From positions 1 to 62,121 of the forward strand of contig NZ_LGUR01000226.1 in NCBI RefSeq assembly GCF_001270495.1: a stretch of DNA of 62,121 bases, written 5' to 3'. Every line of letters begins with the position of its first letter. Position 1 is the first letter of the stretch. The DNA comes from Streptomyces viridochromogenes (GTDB lineage Bacteria > Actinomycetota > Actinomycetes > Streptomycetales > Streptomycetaceae). Below, in pieces: positions 17,919-27,173 of this stretch. A program made the position numbers and the translations under genes. The notes beneath the pieces are model-generated. The model saw nothing but the letters and a program-made list of their open reading frames with translations. It was not told the DNA's origin and made no database searches.

Positions 17919-19466
17919 TCAAGTGGCGCGTTCGCGCAGCACACCGACGAGTTCATGTACTCCCAGGGGTGTGCGAAATCGCCACAAACTTATACCGAAT
18001 ACGAAAAATCCCATGGTGATTGCGACGGCAAGTCCGATGGTCGTGTCACCTGCCAGTAGCCTGGCGGGAAGGACCAGCGGCACCGTGAGACACAGGCCGA
18101 TGACCGTGGCCATGAGGTATCCGCTGTCGATGATCGTGAAGCCCGGATGCCGCCGCACCAACGCAGCGGCGACCAGATTCTCGACGACGGTCGCAGCCCC
18201 CCAGGACAGTGCGGCTCCGAGGACGCCCAGCCTGGGGACGGCGAGGAGGCCGACCGTCAGCTGCACCGTGAACGCTACGCCGGTGATCGCCAGATGCCAG
18301 GAACTCTTACCTGCCATGAGCAGCACGGTCTGGGCGTTTCCCACCCCCACGTTGACCGCCGATGCGACACAGAGCACCACCAGCGCATCCGCCCCCTGCT
18401 CGAACTCCGGCCCGAACAAGGACAGGACGGTGCCCGGGAAACCGGTGAGCAGAACGAGCAGCGGCCAGGAGAACAGGACGATCCAGCGCGTCGAGACCCG
18501 GTACAGATGGCGGGCCTGCGGGATGTCGCCCACGGCGAGGAGCCGGCTGATCTCCGGAGCGACGGCCAGCCGGATGGCGAGTTGGAGCAGCGTCGCCGCG
18601 ATGACCACACGGCCCACAGCCGTGTAGATGCCCGCCTCTTCGCTCGTCGCCAGGCAGGACAGCAGGACGACGCCCACCCAGACCGCGCTGATGTCGAAGA
18701 CGGAGGAGACCGCCCGCGGCGCGGCGAACGCCCAGAACCCCCGCCGGGCGGCGGCCGTTTCCGGTCCGGACGTGCGGCCCGGACTCGACCCGCGACGGCA
18801 CCTGCACAGTGCGAGCCAGGCGATGACGGAGCCGGCCAGGGAAGGCACGAGCCAGGCCGCGGCCAGGCTCAGCACGCCCGGAGCGAGCAGCACGACGGGT
18901 ACGGCGATCAGCACGCGCAGTACCGGTTTGCCGATCTGCTCGACACCGACGAACGGAATCACGGTGCCATAGCCCTGGGTGGCGCCGAGCAGGACAAGGG
19001 TGACGGTGGCCAAAGGGAGGAACACGGCGAACAGCCGGACCAGGGTCACCGCGTCGTCCGGGGCGAGATTCGGCAGCAGCGACGTGGCCGTCCAGGGCGA
19101 CAGGAACAGCAGCGCAGCGGCCGCGGTACTCGCCACGGCCCCTGGCAGGACCGCGCTGCGCAGCAGTGCTCCCACCTTGCGGCCACCGGTGGTGGCCAGG
19201 TCACCCGAGACGAAGCGCACCAACCCGGTGTCGGCGCCGAGCTTGCAGGTGTTGCAGAGGATGGTGAAGGCCGCGACACCGGTGAACACCGCTCCCGCCC
19301 CGTACGCCCCGAGCGCGCGGGTGACCAGGGCGACCAGGGCGTAGCCGAAGACCGCGTTGACCGTTGAGCCGAGAAAGCCCCACCACCCGCCGCGCGCGGT
19401 GGCGGCGACCCCGCACCTGGCGGTCGACCCGCCGGTGGCGGGGACAGCGGTACCGGAGGCGCTCAC
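17919..19466 (-). CDS. Wzx-like polysaccharide flippase (MVF/MATE-type membrane protein)
   Basis: Integral membrane protein of 515 residues with 12-14 hydrophobic segments and the N-terminal signature GFLGSTVNAVFGYALVALVT-RALGAYGAG typical of lipid-linked oligosaccharide flippases. Expected role: move the undecaprenyl-linked repeat unit to the outer face of the membrane for polymerisation. The GTG start at 19466 overlaps the stop of the co-polymerase gene as GTGA, so the two are coupled. Family level is secure; the exact lipid-linked substrate is inferred from the locus. Confidence 0.85.
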   Translation of the reverse strand: MSASGTAVPATGGSTARCGVAATARGGWWGFLGSTVNAVFGYALVALVTRALGAYGAGAVFTGVAAFTILCNTCKLGADTGLVRFVSGDLATTGGRKVGALLRSAVLPGAVASTAAAALLFLSPWTATSLLPNLAPDDAVTLVRLFAVFLPLATVTLVLLGATQGYGTVIPFVGVEQIGKPVLRVLIAVPVVLLAPGVLSLAAAWLVPSLAGSVIAWLALCRCRRGSSPGRTSGPETAAARRGFWAFAAPRAVSSVFDISAVWVGVVLLSCLATSEEAGIYTAVGRVVIAATLLQLAIRLAVAPEISRLLAVGDIPQARHLYRVSTRWIVLFSWPLLVLLTGFPGTVLSLFGPEFEQGADALVVLCVASAVNVGVGNAQTVLLMAGKSSWHLAITGVAFTVQLTVGLLAVPRLGVLGAALSWGAATVVENLVAAALVRRHPGFTIIDSGYLMATVIGLCLTVPLVLPARLLAGDTTIGLAVAITMGFFVFGISLWRFRTPLGVHELVGVLRERAT

Positions 19467-21070
19467 CGGGAGGCGCTGAGCGTGTCGTCCGGCACTGGAG
19501 CGGTCGGCTGCTCCACGGTGTGACCGACCGGCGCGGACGAGGCCGTGGACACATTCCGCTCCCTCGTGCGGCGCAGCAGGCCAATGTCGACGACACGCCG
19601 GAGCAAGCTGCGCTGTGGGCCGTTGTGGAGCGCCGCGCCCACGATGTTCCCTCCCGAGCAGCCGACCAGCTCCCGCACGCGCTTGAGGTCGTCGCGCCTG
19701 ATGTCATCCAGAGCGCCCACCACGAGAACGCCGTCCACGCGTTGGGTGAGCGCGAGAGCGTCGGCATGTTCCAGCGGGGAGCGGGTCAGGAAGAGCGTCG
19801 TCCCGGAACCAGCGCACAGCAGGGCGCGCGCCGCCGTCGGGACCGTCGGTCCGTCGTCGCCGGAGGTGCCACGGTCTGCGGCGCAGAGCGTGAAGTGCCC
19901 GGCAGTACCCGCGTCGACGACCACACCGCCCTCGGGGACATCGGCCGACGCGGAGTCGCCGGCCGACAACGGCAGTCGTGCCGCCAGGCCGGGTGTGCGC
20001 GCGGTGGCGTCCACGACTCGTACGTCGTCCCCGGACTCGGCGAGGGCCGCGGCAACGTTCACGGCGACGGCGACGGCGCAGCGTTCCTGCCTCAGCGCCA
20101 CGACCATGAGCGTGCCCACGGCCGTACGGCCGTCGCCGCCCCGCAGGCGGAGGGCGAGTGTGCGGTAGGTCTCCGCGCGGCCGCCGTCGGCCCGGCCGAC
20201 CTCCAGCAGTTCGCCGTCGGTGCCGAGGGCCGGGAGAATGCCCAGCACCGGAGCGCCGAGCGCTCCTTGGACCTCGGCGACCGAACGTGCTCGTGGTTCG
20301 AGGGCGGCTCGCAGCCAGGCGAGTACGACCCCCAGGACGAGACCACCGATGAGGCCGAGCGCGATGAGCCAGGCGGGGCCTGGTCCCGAGGGCCTCGTCG
20401 AGGGCACGGCTCGGCGGACGATGTCGCCACCGGAGGTGTCGTACGCCCTGATGTCCGAGACACGCTTCTGCAGAATGCCGATCTGTTGCTGAACGCCTGT
20501 CGTGCCGACGGCGGACCCAGCGGACTTCTTCGCGCTGATGCGTTTGGTGAGCTGTGTGAGCTGAAGCTCCAGCCCGGCGATCATCCGCGTGATCATGGAC
20601 TTGGACCGGTCCTGGCGATCAGCGAGGTATGCCTCCGCGAACGCGTTGCTCACCCGGGCCGCGTCCTTCGCCGTGCCCGACGTGTACTCGAACCGGAGCA
20701 TCTGGGTGTCCACGGGATTCGTCACGCGCAGGTCCGTCAGCAGCGCATCGGCGCGAGAGGATCGCCGCAATGCCGTCGCCGCCCGTGCCGCGACCGTCGC
20801 GCTGAGCGCGATCTGCCGCTCCGTGCCCATGCTCAGTTGATTGTCGACGGGCACCGCGGACGTACTGAAGGGGTCCGTGCGCGGGCGGACGAGCACCTCG
20901 CTGGTGGAGGTGTAGTGGCCCGCGCGCAGCAGGACCAGGAGCAGTCCGCCGAGCAGCCCGAGGAGCACGCCCAGCACGATGGTCGCACGATACCTGAGCA
21001 GCAGGCGCACCTGGTCGCGAAGCCGGTCGGAGTCGTCGTATCGATCGTCGAGGCCGGCGGGGCTGGTCAC
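19463..21070 (-). CDS. Wzz-like chain-length/co-polymerase protein with degenerate tyrosine-kinase domain
   Basis: A 535-residue protein. TM1 is about residues 30-48, TM2 about 234-254, with an extracellular Wzz domain between them and a cytoplasmic Rossmann-like domain from about 261 (ARSVAEVQGALGAPVLGILP, RAETYRTLALRLR). This matches actinobacterial Wzz-kinase fusions. The ATP site is degraded: where GxGKS/T is expected (about 325-334) it reads VALRQERCAV, and the Walker A-prime DxD reads VVDATAR. There is no C-terminal Tyr cluster. It probably has a scaffold role without kinase activity. Start is GTG at 21070 with AGGAGG upstream; it overlaps the polymerase stop (GTGA) and the flippase start. 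Confidence 0.85.
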   Translation of the reverse strand: MTSPAGLDDRYDDSDRLRDQVRLLLRYRATIVLGVLLGLLGGLLLVLLRAGHYTSTSEVLVRPRTDPFSTSAVPVDNQLSMGTERQIALSATVAARAATALRRSSRADALLTDLRVTNPVDTQMLRFEYTSGTAKDAARVSNAFAEAYLADRQDRSKSMITRMIAGLELQLTQLTKRISAKKSAGSAVGTTGVQQQIGILQKRVSDIRAYDTSGGDIVRRAVPSTRPSGPGPAWLIALGLIGGLVLGVVLAWLRAALEPRARSVAEVQGALGAPVLGILPALGTDGELLEVGRADGGRAETYRTLALRLRGGDGRTAVGTLMVVALRQERCAVAVAVNVAAALAESGDDVRVVDATARTPGLAARLPLSAGDSASADVPEGGVVVDAGTAGHFTLCAADRGTSGDDGPTVPTAARALLCAGSGTTLFLTRSPLEHADALALTQRVDGVLVVGALDDIRRDDLKRVRELVGCSGGNIVGAALHNGPQRSLLRRVVDIGLLRRTRERNVSTASSAPVGHTVEQPTAPVPDDTLSASR

Positions 21071-22524
21071 GAATGCCTCCTGTGTCCGGGGATGAGTGCG
21101 TGGCTCGTCGTCTTGGGCTGCCGCCCCGGTGCCGGCGACCGGGACGGCCCGGCGGCGCGGCTGGTGATGAGGAGCGGCACGGTCAGGAGCAGGAGCAGGG
21201 GCCCGACGATCGCCATGAGGCTGCCGCGCAGGAAGATCAGCTGATAAAAGGCGAAGGCGGGGACCAGGAGTACCGCCAACGTGCGCCGGCGGTGCCGCAG
21301 CCTCTCCCGGACATCGTCCATCCGCCGTCCTGCCGCGCCCAGCAGACAGAAGACCGCGACGACACACGGAGCACCGCCCCACAAGTAGCTCTCGATCCAC
21401 AGCGGAGCTGAAAGGTTGTGGAATTCGTATCCCGCATACTGGGCGAGTTCGATACCCGTGGCCTGTGGTTTTTCGGGCCACATGGAGCGGGGCACCATGA
21501 ACAGGATGAGGCCAAGCACCGCCGACGGTGAGAAGCCGTTTTCCTGCACATAGTCGATGCCGGTCTGCATTTGCTGAAATGCGTCGTAGTCCATGCTGGT
21601 GCTGAACTGCTCTGCCAGCGGCACGACTTGCACCGCTTCACGTTCGTCGTAGCGGAAGTAGTCGCTGTACGGGAAAGCGAACAGAACCACGGCGGTGATC
21701 GCTGCGGCGGCGACGCGAAAGGCTCGCGGGGTGCTGAAGCGACGCCAGGAGAAAAGCAGAACCAGAAGGACGGTGCCGGCCCAGAAACGCGGCCTGCTGA
21801 TCGGGTTGTTGACGATCACGTTAAGCACGAGGAGGCTCGGGAGCACTGCCCAATGGATCGCCCGCAGCAGCCGGCCCCTTTGGGGCGGGCGGGGCAGCTG
21901 GACCAGAGCCGCAAGGGCCCAGAAGGCGGGTACGGCGAGGGCCCAGATGCGCAGCGCATGGGTGGCGTCCGCTTCGGCACGCGACTGCCAGAGAGCCTGC
22001 CTGCTGGTGAAGAAGGCTCGCAGCCCGCCTTCCTGCCCGGGAATCAACACGGCCGCGAGGGCGAGCGACAGGCCGCACAGCAGGAGTACGGGCAGCGGCG
22101 AGAGTCTGCGGGACAGCAGTGGCGCGAACACGACCGAGCTGCCGCCGTTGCGTCCGGCGGAAAGTGCCGCCCCCGCGCTGTAGGCGAGGAGCCCGAGTTC
22201 GGTCAGCGTTGCGGCCGCGAACGCGGTCGTCTCACCGGTGCGGTATTCAAGCGGGTAGGAATTGGTGGCGAGCATCGCGAGCGGCGCCAGTCCGAGCCAC
22301 ACATAGGCGAAGAGCCAGAACCCGAAAGCGACGAGACGCACCGACGCATCGGTGAGCACTCTGGTGAGTCCCCCTCCGGCGTGCACCACAACGACGCACT
22401 GCACGGCGAGAGCCGCCCCGAATCGCGTATCGATGGACTGAAGGATCAGCGCCGGCAGAAGGACGACGAGCACCAAGGACCAGACGCATACCGCAGCCAT
22501 GCAACGGACCCGGCTGTCCCGCAC
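21067..22524 (-). CDS. Wzy-like polysaccharide polymerase (O-antigen polymerase family)
   Basis: A 485-residue multi-spanning membrane protein with about 11-12 hydrophobic segments and a large extracellular loop (SDYFRYDEREAVQVVPLAEQ, then SMDYDAFQQMQTGIDYVQ) followed by MVPRSMWPEKPQATGIELAQ. The layout matches Wzy-type oligosaccharide repeat-unit polymerases, which polymerise flipped repeat units; sequence identity in this family is always low. The GTG start at 22524 has GAGGGG upstream. It is the first gene of a five-gene minus-strand unit (polymerase, co-polymerase, flippase, propeller protein, cytidylyltransferase). Confidence 0.75.
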   Translation of the reverse strand: MRDSRVRCMAAVCVWSLVLVVLLPALILQSIDTRFGAALAVQCVVVVHAGGGLTRVLTDASVRLVAFGFWLFAYVWLGLAPLAMLATNSYPLEYRTGETTAFAAATLTELGLLAYSAGAALSAGRNGGSSVVFAPLLSRRLSPLPVLLLCGLSLALAAVLIPGQEGGLRAFFTSRQALWQSRAEADATHALRIWALAVPAFWALAALVQLPRPPQRGRLLRAIHWAVLPSLLVLNVIVNNPISRPRFWAGTVLLVLLFSWRRFSTPRAFRVAAAAITAVVLFAFPYSDYFRYDEREAVQVVPLAEQFSTSMDYDAFQQMQTGIDYVQENGFSPSAVLGLILFMVPRSMWPEKPQATGIELAQYAGYEFHNLSAPLWIESYLWGGAPCVVAVFCLLGAAGRRMDDVRERLRHRRRTLAVLLVPAFAFYQLIFLRGSLMAIVGPLLLLLTVPLLITSRAAGPSRSPAPGRQPKTTSHALIPGHRRHS

Positions 22525-22659
22525 CTGTATCCCCTCATCGATGCCATCATTGAATGAATCAACAGCAATCGATTTATAGCCCAGACCCGGAACATATCAG
22601 GCGATATTGCCGGGCGTTTCTTTCGGGGAATCCCTGTACGTGTGTCGTATTTTATTTAA
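22525..22659. promoter_or_regulatory. AT-rich divergent promoter region of the EPS locus
   Basis: The 135 nt between the polymerase gene (minus) and the WcaI-like glycosyltransferase gene (plus) are much richer in A and T than the surrounding coding DNA (for example TCGATTTATAG and GTATTTTATTTAA). It must carry start signals in both directions. I could not pick single -10/-35 elements with confidence. Confidence 0.55.
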
Positions 22660-23940
22660 ATGACCGATATGTTTTCCGGCTGCCGCGTCCTCCTGGTGTC
22701 GACCAACTACGCCCCCGAGCACGCCGGAATCGCCCCCTACGCGACTCTGACCGCGGAACACCTCGCCGCCAGCGGCGCTGACGTCGACGTCCTGACGGGG
22801 ATGCCGCACTATCCGGGCTGGCGGGTGCACGCCGACTACCGTGGACGCTGGCGCATGGTGGAGAGCCGGGGAGGTGTCCGGGTCCATCGCCGCCGCAGCT
22901 TCGTTCCCACGCGTCAGACCGCGCTGCTCAGGGCGGCCTACGAGGCCGGCTTCCTGGCGCATGGCTCGATCCGGCCACCAGCCGCACGGCCGGACCTGGT
23001 GCTGAGTCAGATGCCCACCCTCGCGGGGGGCGTGATCGGCGGCCGGATCGCCCGTCGCCACCGGGTGCCGCATGTGGTCGTGGTGCAGGACCTCATGAGC
23101 GCGGCAGCCGCGCAGAGCGGGATCAGGGGCGGCGGCCGCGTGGCATCGGTCGTGGCCGGAGTGGAGTCGAGAATCCTGCGCACGGCCGCCCTGATCGGCG
23201 TGGTGCACGAGTCGTTCGTGGACCGTGTCACCGCCATGGGTGTGCCTGGCTCGCGCGTCAGGGTGGTCCCCAACTGGAGCCATGTGACGCCTCCTACTGG
23301 CGACCGCCGAGCGGTACGAGCGCGACTCGGCTGGCGTGACGAGGAGTTCGTCCTGCTGCATGCGGGGAACATGGGCCTGAAGCAGGGGCTGGAGATCCTG
23401 GTCGAGACGGCCCGCATCGCGCACCGCGACACCCCGCGCCTACGCATCGTCCTCATGGGCGACGGCAGCCAGCGCAGACACCTGGAGCATCTCGCTGCCG
23501 ATCTGCCGAACTTGCACTTTCTCCCGCCCGCGGCCCACGCAGACTTCCCCGACGTACTGGCCGCGGCGGACCTCCTCGCGCTCACCCAGCGGGCGTCCGT
23601 GGGCGACATGAGCCTGCCCTCCAAGCTGACCTCATATTTCGCGAGCGGGCGGCCCACCGTCGCCTCGGTGGCCTCACAGGGCGGCACGGCCCAGGAGGTA
23701 CGCAGGTCCGGTGCCGGAGTACTCGTCCGCGCGGAGGATCCGGTCGCGCTGCACGGCTCTGTCGTGGAACTGATGCGGGATCCCGACCGATCGGCCGCGC
23801 TCGGCGCACGCGGTCCCGCCTACGTCCGGGAACGGTTGAGCCCGGAGGCCGGACTGGGCCGGATCACCGCAGTAGTGTCCGAGGCGCTGGCCCACTCTGC
23901 GAGAGAGCCGGAAGCCCGACCCGCCTCGGACGCGCGGTGA
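22660..23940 (+). CDS. WcaI-like glycosyltransferase (GT4), possible fucosyltransferase
   Basis: A 426-residue GT-B enzyme resembling WcaI of colanic acid synthesis: RVLLVSTNYAPEHAGIAPYA at the N terminus, DVLTGMPHYPGWRVHADYRG, VPNWSHV, LLHAGNMGLKQGLEILVE and DMSLPSKLTSYFASGRPTVA, the donor-binding region. WcaI proteins are assigned as fucosyltransferases in colanic acid clusters; the nearby gmd and GDP-fucose synthase genes fit that, but the donor is inferred. No good ribosome-binding site precedes the ATG at 22660 or the in-frame ATG at 22669, so the start is uncertain or leaderless. It is transcribed away from the polymerase gene. Confidence 0.85.
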   Translation: MTDMFSGCRVLLVSTNYAPEHAGIAPYATLTAEHLAASGADVDVLTGMPHYPGWRVHADYRGRWRMVESRGGVRVHRRRSFVPTRQTALLRAAYEAGFLAHGSIRPPAARPDLVLSQMPTLAGGVIGGRIARRHRVPHVVVVQDLMSAAAAQSGIRGGGRVASVVAGVESRILRTAALIGVVHESFVDRVTAMGVPGSRVRVVPNWSHVTPPTGDRRAVRARLGWRDEEFVLLHAGNMGLKQGLEILVETARIAHRDTPRLRIVLMGDGSQRRHLEHLAADLPNLHFLPPAAHADFPDVLAAADLLALTQRASVGDMSLPSKLTSYFASGRPTVASVASQGGTAQEVRRSGAGVLVRAEDPVALHGSVVELMRDPDRSAALGARGPAYVRERLSPEAGLGRITAVVSEALAHSAREPEARPASDAR

Positions 23941-23944
23941 GAGG

Positions 23945-24985
23945 TCAGCGCAGGGCCACGCCGGGAGCGGTGAGCAGTGTGGCCAGCTCCGCGGGCCGGC
24001 GGATGTGCGCTACGGCGCTGAGCTCGGCGTCGACCATCAGGCAGGCCAGTTCCGGCGCGCGCACCGTCGGACGCCATCCGAGGGCTCGCTCGGCCTTGGA
24101 GGCGTCGCCGACCAGGTGGTCGACCTCTGTCGGGCGCAGGTAGCGCTCGTCGAAGCGCACGTGGTCGCGCCAGTCGATGCCCACATGAGTGAAGCAGTGC
24201 TCGACGAAGTCACGCACGCTGTAGCTGGTGCCCGTGGCAATGACGTAGTCGTCCGGATCATCCTGCTGCAGCATCAACCACATCGCCTCGACGTACTCGG
24301 CGGCGTAGCCCCAGTCCCGACGGGCTTCGAGATTACCGAGGTGCACCACGTCCTGCAGGCCGACCTTGATCCGGGCGGCGGCCGCGGCCACCTTGCGGGT
24401 CACGAACGTGGGGCCGCGGCGCGGGGACTCGTGGTTGAACAAAATGCCGTTGACCGCGTAAAGCCCGTACGCCTCCCGGTAATTGCGGGTGATCCAGTAC
24501 GCGTACACCTTTGCGGCGCCATAGGGCGAGCGCGGTTGAAAAGGAGTGAGTTCGTTCTGGGGCGGCGGTGCGGCGCCGAACATCTCGGAGCTGGAAGCCT
24601 GGTAGAAGCGGCAGGAAAGTTTCGTGCTCCGGATGGCTTCCAACAGCCGCGTCGTACCCAGTCCGGTGGTGTCCCCAGTGAATTCGGGTTCGTCGAACGA
24701 CACCCGGACATGCGACTGGGCCGCAAGGTGGTACACCTCGTCGGGCTGCACCTGCTCCAGCAGACTCGCCAGCCGGGTCCCGTCGGTGAGGTCGCCGTAA
24801 TGCAGGAAGAGGCGGGCGTCGGGGTCGTGCGGATCTCGGTAGAGGTGGTCGATCCGCTGGGTGTTGAAGGTGGAGGCACGGCGGATGATTCCGTGCACCC
24901 GGTAGCCCTTTTCCAGAAGCAACTCCGCGAGGTACGAGCCGTCCTGGCCCGTAATACCGGTGATGAGCGCTGTCTTGACAGTCAC
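23945..24985 (-). CDS. gmd: GDP-mannose 4,6-dehydratase
   Basis: Converts GDP-D-mannose to GDP-4-keto-6-deoxymannose, the first step to GDP-L-fucose. The 346-residue extended SDR has the NADP-binding [45 protein letters not shown], the catalytic region [10 protein letters not shown] with [11 protein letters not shown] (YxxxK) and [16 protein letters not shown] chose GTG at 24985, with AAGGAG just upstream, rather than the longer frame. It is convergent with the WcaI-like gene, 4 nt between stops. Product use requires the fucose synthase at 27797. Confidence 0.95.
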   Translation of the reverse strand: MTVKTALITGITGQDGSYLAELLLEKGYRVHGIIRRASTFNTQRIDHLYRDPHDPDARLFLHYGDLTDGTRLASLLEQVQPDEVYHLAAQSHVRVSFDEPEFTGDTTGLGTTRLLEAIRSTKLSCRFYQASSSEMFGAAPPPQNELTPFQPRSPYGAAKVYAYWITRNYREAYGLYAVNGILFNHESPRRGPTFVTRKVAAAAARIKVGLQDVVHLGNLEARRDWGYAAEYVEAMWLMLQQDDPDDYVIATGTSYSVRDFVEHCFTHVGIDWRDHVRFDERYLRPTEVDHLVGDASKAERALGWRPTVRAPELACLMVDAELSAVAHIRRPAELATLLTAPGVALR

Positions 24986-25144
24986 ACGCACTCCTTGGCT
25001 GGCGGGGGGTGTGCAAAGGTGCGCTGAATGCGCCTGTTCCACGGCCCGGCACCCCAGCACATCGCCATGTTAATGATCACTTCCGCTTTTGGAATGATGC
25101 ACCGCGGCGACTCGGCCCGACTGTTCCCGTGCGTTCCTGTTTCG
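24986..25144. other. AT-rich gap upstream of gmd
   Basis: The 159 nt between the CDP-alcohol phosphotransferase gene and gmd (both minus strand) hold the gmd ribosome site, a GTGCAAA at 25011-25017 that recurs in other EPS promoters, and an AT-rich patch (ATGTTAATGATCACTTC) that probably contains the gmd promoter. No coding frame is supported. Confidence 0.4.
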
Positions 25145-25846
25145 TCAGGTGAGCTCCCGGAACCACTTGACGAGGAATGCCGGTACGAACACCACGTGCA
25201 CCGCGAGCAGAGCGACGTACAGCACCAAGAAGAGTTTCTGGTTCCCCAGGAAAACGAAGATCAGGCACAACAGGCCGTAATCCACGGGCAGCAGAGCCAC
25301 ACCACGAACAGCGGACGGCGCGGGCGCCGGCCCGGCGGACGCATCCCCTCTTCGCCTTCGCAGCTGTTCGGTGAGGATGCCTCCGAAGAACAGCAGGACA
25401 GCGGCGAACTGGAAGATGACCGGGAGCAGCAGCGCGGGACGTGGCAGGTCGAAGAAGCGGTAGAAGGAAATCAGCAGCGCCGCATGGATGCCCAGGAGTT
25501 TCGCGCAGTCCACCACATGGTCCAGCCACTCTCCGGACAGGCTGGTCGACCGGTGCAGCCGGGCCAGCTGACCGTCCGCCGAGTCGAGCGCGAAGCCGAG
25601 AAGCAGCGCAAGTGAGACCCACTGTCCCAGCGCGTTCGAAGGCGGGAGCAGAGCCGTCGCGAACACGCCCGCAAAGGTGATCAGGGCGCTGACGGTCGTC
25701 ACATGGTTGGGCGAGAGCCCGATACGGTACGCCGCGGCCGCGAGCAGCCGGCCGGCCGGCCGGTTGACGAACCGTGTGTAGACGGAAACCCCCTGGGCGG
25801 GTTTCTGCACCTCGGAGAGATGTCGCAGCGTGCTGGAATAGTCCAT
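25145..25846 (-). CDS. CDP-alcohol phosphatidyltransferase family membrane enzyme
   Basis: A 233-residue integral membrane protein with the complete family motif D-x2-DG-x2-AR-x8-G-x3-D-x3-D: DSADGQLAR, then a Gly 9 positions on, then WLDHVVD. The Asp residues bind metal and the CDP-alcohol. About six membrane segments are visible (for example VSALITFAGVFATALL and LIFVFLG-NQKLFLVLYVALL). Such enzymes join a phospho-alcohol from a CDP donor to an acceptor alcohol; the acceptor here is unknown. The ATG at 25846 has AGGGA upstream. Its position in the EPS locus together with the TagD-like gene suggests a phosphodiester step, but housekeeping phospholipid synthesis cannot be excluded. Confidence 0.85.
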   Translation of the reverse strand: MDYSSTLRHLSEVQKPAQGVSVYTRFVNRPAGRLLAAAAYRIGLSPNHVTTVSALITFAGVFATALLPPSNALGQWVSLALLLGFALDSADGQLARLHRSTSLSGEWLDHVVDCAKLLGIHAALLISFYRFFDLPRPALLLPVIFQFAAVLLFFGGILTEQLRRRRGDASAGPAPAPSAVRGVALLPVDYGLLCLIFVFLGNQKLFLVLYVALLAVHVVFVPAFLVKWFRELT

Positions 25847-26060
25847 TCCCTGACCTCGTGCGTGAGCGGGCGGACGGATCACCCCATGCTCTCGTCGACG
25901 CCTTTCCGTGGCTGACGCGGCGGCGGGACATGGACGACCGTCCGAGAAGGGAACCCATGGCCAGAACGTAGGCGCCTCGGCCTGCTTCACCTGATCCGAC
26001 CAGCGGGATTGTCATGGTATCCATCCGAACGGCCGCAAGATCCTCGCGGCGGTCCCTCGG
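25847..26060. other. Intergenic region between GT4 and CDP-alcohol phosphotransferase genes
   Basis: 214 nt between the two minus-strand genes. It is long enough for a terminator and promoter. I see no supported gene and no convincing single hairpin or -10/-35 pair. Confidence 0.3.
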
Positions 26061-27173
26061 TCACATGCCCCGATAGATCGCCTCCAGCCGATCCATCACC
26101 GCGTGGACGGAGAACGCCTCCGCGACGGCGCGATGCCCCGCCTCCACGAGGGCGTCTCGCCTGGTGCCGTCGGCCAGCACCCCGCACACCGCGTCGGCCA
26201 TCTCCCGGGGACTGCCGTCGGTGACGATCGCCGCCTCACGGCGTGCCAGTTCGTCCGCCATGCCGCAGGTGTCGGTGCACACCACGGGAGCGCCCGCGCA
26301 CAGGGCTTCGATCACGGTCATCGGGAACGGCTCGTCAACGCTCGGCAGCACGTACACGGCCGCCTTCGCGTAGGCGCTCACGGCTTCCGCATGCCCTAGC
26401 GCGCCACGGTAGGAGACGATTTCCTCAAGGCGGTGCGCGGCGATGAGTTGACGCACCCTCGGCAGCGATCCCTCGTCCGGCCCATACAGGGTGAACCGTG
26501 CGTCAGGCACCTTCTGGTGGACCAGGGCGGCCATCTCGACGAAGGCGTCCGGACGCTTGCGCGGGTGCAGGCGGGCAAGGAAGAGCACCTCTCGCTCGCG
26601 CTGCCGGTACTCCGCGGTACCGGCAGAGGGCGGCCGGACACCGTTGGGGAGACTCAGCAGCGGCGGGCCTTGCCGGCCGACGACCTCGGCCACGGCCCGC
26701 CTCTCCCGCTCGGTGAGGACCAGGCAGCCGCGCGACCGGCGGAGCAGCGGCACATACACGCGGTCGAACAGCCTGACGGCGGCCCTCCGACGCGGTTCCA
26801 CCATGCCGTGCGTCTGCGTCAGGAACTTCTTGCGTCCCAACACGGCCAGGCCTAGCGCCGTCAGGGAAACGAGGTCACGCCCCGCGTGGATGTGCACCAC
26901 ATCGGCCCGGCGCATGGAGCGCCACATGTCCCTGACGAGCAGCGGGTGCATGAGCCCGGCGAAACGCCCCGGGAGCAGGGAGCGCGCCGGGCGCGTACGC
27001 AGCGGCACTGAGCCGATGCGTGCCGGTGCCGGGGAACTGCCCCGCCACAGGGCCACGAGCTCGACCTGGTGGCCTCGTGCGGCGCACTCCTCAAGTTGCC
27101 CGGTGGCCACACTCGTAGGGCCGCCGTACGCGCCGTCGTCACTGAGCAGCGTCACTACGTGGAGGAGTCTCAT
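26061..27173 (-). CDS. Glycosyltransferase, GT4 family
   Basis: A 370-residue retaining GT-B glycosyltransferase. N-terminal acceptor side: RLLHVVTLLSDDGAYGGPTS. C-terminal donor side: LFLARLHPRKRPDAFVEMAA, RFTLYGPDEGSLPRVRQ and the GT4 E-x7-E motif in DEPFPMTVIEALCAGAPVVC. The sugar is not predictable. The ATG at 27173 overlaps the stop of the acetyltransferase gene as ATGA, so the two are translated together, which suggests they act on the same repeat unit. Confidence 0.9.
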   Translation of the reverse strand: MRLLHVVTLLSDDGAYGGPTSVATGQLEECAARGHQVELVALWRGSSPAPARIGSVPLRTRPARSLLPGRFAGLMHPLLVRDMWRSMRRADVVHIHAGRDLVSLTALGLAVLGRKKFLTQTHGMVEPRRRAAVRLFDRVYVPLLRRSRGCLVLTERERRAVAEVVGRQGPPLLSLPNGVRPPSAGTAEYRQREREVLFLARLHPRKRPDAFVEMAALVHQKVPDARFTLYGPDEGSLPRVRQLIAAHRLEEIVSYRGALGHAEAVSAYAKAAVYVLPSVDEPFPMTVIEALCAGAPVVCTDTCGMADELARREAAIVTDGSPREMADAVCGVLADGTRRDALVEAGHRAVAEAFSVHAVMDRLEAIYRGM

